Positions 59,611 to 64,000 of a stretch of DNA of 64,000 nucleotides are shown here, in pieces. The notes below the pieces were generated by a model. That model was not told the DNA's origin and ran no database searches. It saw only the letters and a program-made list of their open reading frames with translations. Origin of the DNA: Coturnix japonica (taxonomy: Eukaryota > Chordata > Aves > Galliformes > Phasianidae); contig NC_029536.1 of assembly GCF_001577835.2 (NCBI RefSeq), forward strand, positions 496,001 to 560,000, in the 5' to 3' direction. The translations under genes were made by a program, and so were the position numbers. The first letter of the stretch is position 1, and each line of letters opens with the position of its first letter.

Positions 59611-62600
59611 CTGCAAAAAGAGGAAGCTGGGTTGAATCAGCACAGTTGGAGGGTGAGAGTGACGGTGCTTCCTGTCGCTGGCCGGATGGGTGTGCGGTGC
59701 CGTGCGGGTATGGCACAGCTCTGCCACCCCGTGTGGGACCCACTGCCACAACCATCACCATCACGGCTCTGCTCTCCCCATGTTCCCCCCCAGCCCACCC
59801 CATGCTGCCAACCCCCATTATGGGCTCCCAAACTCCTGCCACTTGCTGGAAGGCAGCGTGTCACATTGCAGCCAATGCAGACAGCAGCACCGCAGCTGAG
59901 TGTGTGCTTGGGTGGTACAGGGGATGCTGAGCCCAGCCCGGCCCATTGCTGTGCTGCTGGGTGCAAAGCGAGGCTGCCCGCTGCCCGTGCTGCTCCTGCA
60001 TTGCTGCCCGCCCTGCTGCCCTGAGCGTGCTCTTGCGACACAGCAGGAAGCAACGCAGAAATTCGGGGCCTGCAAAATTCAATATTTTGCTGATGGGAGG
60101 GAAAAAAAACAACCAAACCCAACACAACGCTACGGCATCACATAGAGGCTCCCCCTGCAGGCTGCGCGTTATTCCCACCCGCTCCAATCCCTGTGGCTGC
60201 TCTGCAGCCCTCACGCCATTGTACTGGGGGGGTTGGGGAGGAATGCGGGAGGGGAAGGGCGGGATTTTAGTCTTTCAAATTCAGATGGTCCTTCCATTGG
60301 CGATTAGCACCGGCTGACCATGAGCTGCTTTCTGCCCCGCATTTGGAGCGAGATATTTCCGTGCCGCTCCTGCAGCGGATGCACAGCCCGCTGCATCCCC
60401 TGCAGCCCGCACGGCCCAATGGCAGCGGCTGCGGCAGCGGGGCCGTCCCCACGCTGCAACCCCTGCAGCAAACCCTGCGCACAGCGGGAGCGGCTCCGCG
60501 GCCCCTCTGCTCTCATCCGCTCCCGGCTGCAGCCGCAGCGCCTCGCACGAGAAGGAACGGGGTCATTGCAGCTCAGAGCAAGGACGGGTTCTGCTGCTGA
60601 ATGCCGGCAGGCAGCTGCTCCCTGCCGCACCGCTCCCTGCAGCGACCCGCGCTGCTGCAGTATCACCCGGATGCGCCGAGCGAGCGCGACGCTGCCAAGT
60701 ACCGCAACCCCATCCCGGCCCCTGGGGGGTGCCTGGGAGTCTGCATCGCTCCTGCAGAACCAGCACCTTCCCCCCCGGGGCTCAGCAGCCCCATGGGCAG
60801 AGCTGGATGGAAGGTCCCCAAAGCTGCAGGGGTGCCCCTGTGAGGGGGCAGCAGAAGGGCAGTTGTTCCTGCAGACAGAACCTTGCATGTGCAGCACCTC
60901 CCGCTGCACGCTGATGTTTTACAGTGCACTCCGTGCCCTCCCCAGAGCAGTGAGCAGGAAGCAAAACGCTGAGGCTGAGGGGAGCTGCATGTAATGTGGG
61001 GAACCTGCAGGGCACAGAAACCCTGCACCGAGCCACAGCTGGGCACCAACTTCTCAGTGCCTGCATGAGAGGGAGGTGGGAGAGACCTGAAACTGAGGCT
61101 CGAAATGAATGCACAGCAGAGCAGTGGCTCATTTGGGGCATTCTGGATCAGTGTGGCAGTGCCAGCCCTGCATCCTGCAGTGGGTTGGCTGTGGGCTGGG
61201 AGGCACCCGGCCCTGTTTGAGGAACTTGTGGCAGTGCAGAGCTGTGATCACTGTCAGGGGGACCCGGTGGTGGCACTGAGATGCAGAAGGGGATGGGAAT
61301 CCCACAGCATGGAGCAGTGGGTTCTGACCTGGATGCAAAGGAAAGCAGTGTGCCATGGAGCAGCTGGCACAGTGCAGGGCAGCACCAGAGAGCCAGGTCC
61401 AGCACATCCCTCCAGAAGCTCAGAGCCAACATCCCTGGCCTCACAGTGCCAGCATGTTCCTATTTCCCCTGCTGGAGGCTGAGATGATGCCTGCAGCTTT
61501 GGCTTCATCAGGACAAAACTGTTTGGGAGGCCACATCTGCACTGAGTTCTGCAGGGTGGTGCATGGAAAAAGAAGCGTTTTCTTCTGTGGGGATACTGGG
61601 ATGTGCTCAGGACCTGGGGGCAAGGGGTGCCCTGAATGCTCCCATCCCCATCCCTGTCCCTATCCCCATGATGGTTTAGGAGAGCCACTGGGATGCTGGA
61701 AGGATTGATGGCTAAGAAGGCCTGGAGCAGAGGCTCTGCCTGATGCATTGCTTGAAGGAGGTTTTAAGACTCATTCATTAGTGTTAATTACTGAGATCTG
61801 ACTGCATGGTTTTATCCTGCTCTCCACAAGATGTGGTATGGATATGGGAACATGCTAATAGAGATCAGACAGGCAGCACCCACCCCATGGATGAAGTGAT
61901 GCTAAAAGACCAAAGTGAGAGCCCATGTCCATTTCTTGGCCAGGAGGTCTCTTTGGGTAGAGCCACCACATGAAGCCCACGTGCCCCGGCCAGCCCCAGG
62001 CACAGGCCCCATGAGCATCCCCAGCCCTGGCAGCAGCAGCCCAGTGCATGGGGTGGGCACTGATCTGCTGGCTCTGCTTCCAGTGGTAGACCTGGCACCA
62101 GGCTGTTGGGTGTCCCCACAGGGTAGCACCAGTTTTGGGTGGCTGCTACATGGGAAACATTATGGGCACAAATGTCCCACTGAGTCCCTGAAGGGCTGGA
62201 TTTAAGCTTCCCAAGCCCTGTGTGGCTGTCATTGCTGTGGCTGGGACAAGGCAGAGCCTGGACTGAGAGCCCGAGAAGGGGGTAGAGGGGTAGTGGGACC
62301 CTCCCTTGGGCACCCAGCCCTTGCCCAGCTCCAGCCTTCCACATGACAATGAGGTTGCACGGAGCCTCCCCCCACTCAAGGTGCCCATTCTGAGACTGCT
62401 TATTTTTTTCTCCCCCTGGATTTGGTAAACAGCATCCTCAGCAGATCCCCCCCCCCCCAAACATGCTACAGAAAAGATGACTTAAGGACGATTACTCATT
62501 GCCCTGCTGTGACTTGCAAATGCTTTGCACGTCCTCCACATCCCTGTGTCCCTGTATGCCTGGGTCCCCACGTCCCCATGTCCCTGCCCTAGCAGTACCT

Positions 62601-62900
62601 GCAGGGCTGCAGGCAGCACTTGTGTCCCTGCAGGTCCCTGCAGAGCCAGGCCAGCCGCAGCCACACTGCAGCTCCCTGCAGCAGCTCGGGTGTGCAGGTA
62701 TGGCATAACCCATTCATTCTAACACCAGGAGACCCGCCCGGCAGGGACTGAGCTGCAACACGTGAGGCTGCCTGCTCTTCCCGTGCGCTCTGTAACAGCA
62801 TCGCTCAGCTCCCGGAGTCACCGACAAACCCGATCATCACATGTGGGCCCATCGCGGGCCATTATTCCATTTCACATCCGCGTTATGTGAGCACAGAAGT
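59611..62900. other. KCNAB2: KCNAB2 5' intron, no supported exon
   Basis: About 3.3 kb of GC-rich sequence between the canonical start exon and the CpG island. It has many short open frames but none with family resemblance, paired splice sites or even codon-like texture. C-run and G-run tracts (for example 62446-62458) are the only notable texture. Confidence 0.5.
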
Positions 62901-63520
62901 GAAGCTGCACCCCAACACGGGCGGCGTGCAGCCCTGCAGGGACTCGCCGCATCCATCCGGGCTGGATGCAGCACTGCACCTGCGGGCGAGGCACAAACAG
63001 CCGCACCGCACCGCACCGCACCGCACCGCACCGCGCACCCACCTCTCCTCCGCGGCGTGCGGGGGCGCAGAGCCGGCCCTCCCCGAAAGTTTTTCCTCCT
63101 GGGCGATGAAGATGCGCGGTCGGGAGGGAAAAAAACACCACCAACAAAAAAAAGACCCACAGAAGCGAGACGCAAATCAGCTGACGGCGGCGAGATGGAG
63201 GCTCTGCAGATCAGGGAGCGCGGTGCCAGGTGCCGGTCCGCAGCGCAGCGCCGAGCACAGGGCGAGTTTACCCCATCCCTCCGCGCCCCAACGCCGTGAT
63301 GGTGCGGGGGGAATTGGGGGGTTGGGGGGGGCGGCCCCGCCGCTCGGATCGGCGCTCCCGCACCGCCGCCGCCGGAACCGCGCAGTGCGGGCGTGCGCAG
63401 CGCAGCGCCGTGCGGGACAAAGGGCTGCGGGGGGGCGGGAGCGCCTTCCGACCGCGCCGGTGCCGCTGTGAAGGAATAGAGGATAAAGGCAGCGAGGGGA
63501 TGGGGCAGGGCTGAGCCGAG
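62900..63520 (-). promoter_or_regulatory. KCNAB2: CpG island, probable main KCNAB2 promoter and first non-coding exon
   Basis: CpG-dense sequence upstream of the acceptor at 59612. On the minus strand a good donor GAGAG/GTGGGT lies at 63043/63042, so a 5' UTR exon ending at 63043 is likely. No coding frame here has family support. The start site is not identifiable by reading. Confidence 0.45.
63001..63034. repeat. (CCGCA)n pentanucleotide repeat, about 7 units
   Basis: Perfect CCGCA repeat in the KCNAB2 CpG island, starting a few bases downstream (minus strand) of the proposed first-exon donor. Confidence 0.9.
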
Positions 63521-64000
63521 CGGGGGCGGGGGTGCCGGCACCGGAGCTGCGGAGATCCGAGGAGAGAACAGGACGGGAACCAGCTCGGCGTCCTCAGCGC
63601 TGCCCCAGAGGAGCAGGCAGAGCCGGGACGATGTGCCGGCACCCAGCGCCGCCACAATCCCACGGGGCTCGAGGTGCAGCCCCGCACAGCGGGACACGAC
63701 AGCTCCGGGTCTCCTCCACGCCACCCAGGAACGGGGGCTGCTCCAGCCCCGAGCCTTCCTCCTGGCCCTGTCTTTGCACCAAGAGCTCCGAGAGGTGCCC
63801 CGCTGGCGGCGGTTGCTGCTTTTTAATTAATTGCATTTTGCTTTTATTTATTTTTTTGCCATTTTGGAGAGCTCCTCCCCACAACGTGCGCTTTGGAGGT
63901 GAAAGGGAAACACCTGCATGAGCCCGGCTCTGTGACAGCAGAGCTGACCCTGCCCTGGTTTAGCAGCGGAACCAAAGGCCAGGAGAGCAGCAGGGAGAGA

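Overview
The window is bird nuclear DNA, most likely from a galliform microchromosome (chicken chromosome 21 or its equivalent). The evidence is spliced vertebrate genes with short introns, high GC with several CpG-rich promoters, and fragments of CR1, the dominant avian LINE, ending in the typical ATTCTATG-like 3' repeat. Gene order matches human 1p36.31 read backwards. The species was inferred, not tested.

Layout: the last six coding exons of ACOT7 (+, 162-4346); GPR153 (+, 6441-8557); ICMT (+, 8925-10718); RNF207 (-, 16705-12773); RPL22 (+, 17584-20084); all 41 coding exons of CHD5 (+, 20260-45614); and KCNAB2 (-, 59567-47576) with at least three alternative N-terminal first exons and a probable upstream CpG-island promoter near 63 kb. 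Exon joins were deduced by aligning the translation from memory with the human proteins and checking that phases close. This gives proteins of 590 (GPR153), 300 (ICMT), 587 (RNF207), 128 (RPL22), 1952 (CHD5) and 367 (KCNAB2, Kv-beta-2.1 form) residues.

The genes do not form a pathway. ACOT7 hydrolyses long-chain acyl-CoA, GPR153 is an orphan receptor, ICMT methylates prenylated proteins, RNF207 is a cardiac RING/B-box protein, RPL22 is a ribosomal protein, CHD5 is a neuronal chromatin remodeller, and KCNAB2 is the auxiliary beta subunit of Kv1 channels. What they share is tight packing. GPR153 to ICMT and RPL22 to CHD5 are separated by about 240 and 135 bp from poly(A) signal to start codon. 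ICMT/RNF207 and CHD5/KCNAB2 are tail-to-tail pairs, and RNF207/RPL22 is head-to-head.

The most interesting signals are a Kv-beta-1.1-like inactivation-ball exon and a second unusual first exon in KCNAB2, a pair of TCTCGCGAGA palindromes in the ICMT promoter, a poly(A) hexamer readable on both strands between CHD5 and KCNAB2, a CR1 fragment forming much of a KCNAB2 intron, and MEF2/E-box and homeodomain-rich non-coding blocks. No CRISPR, tRNA, rRNA, provirus or novel gene system was seen.
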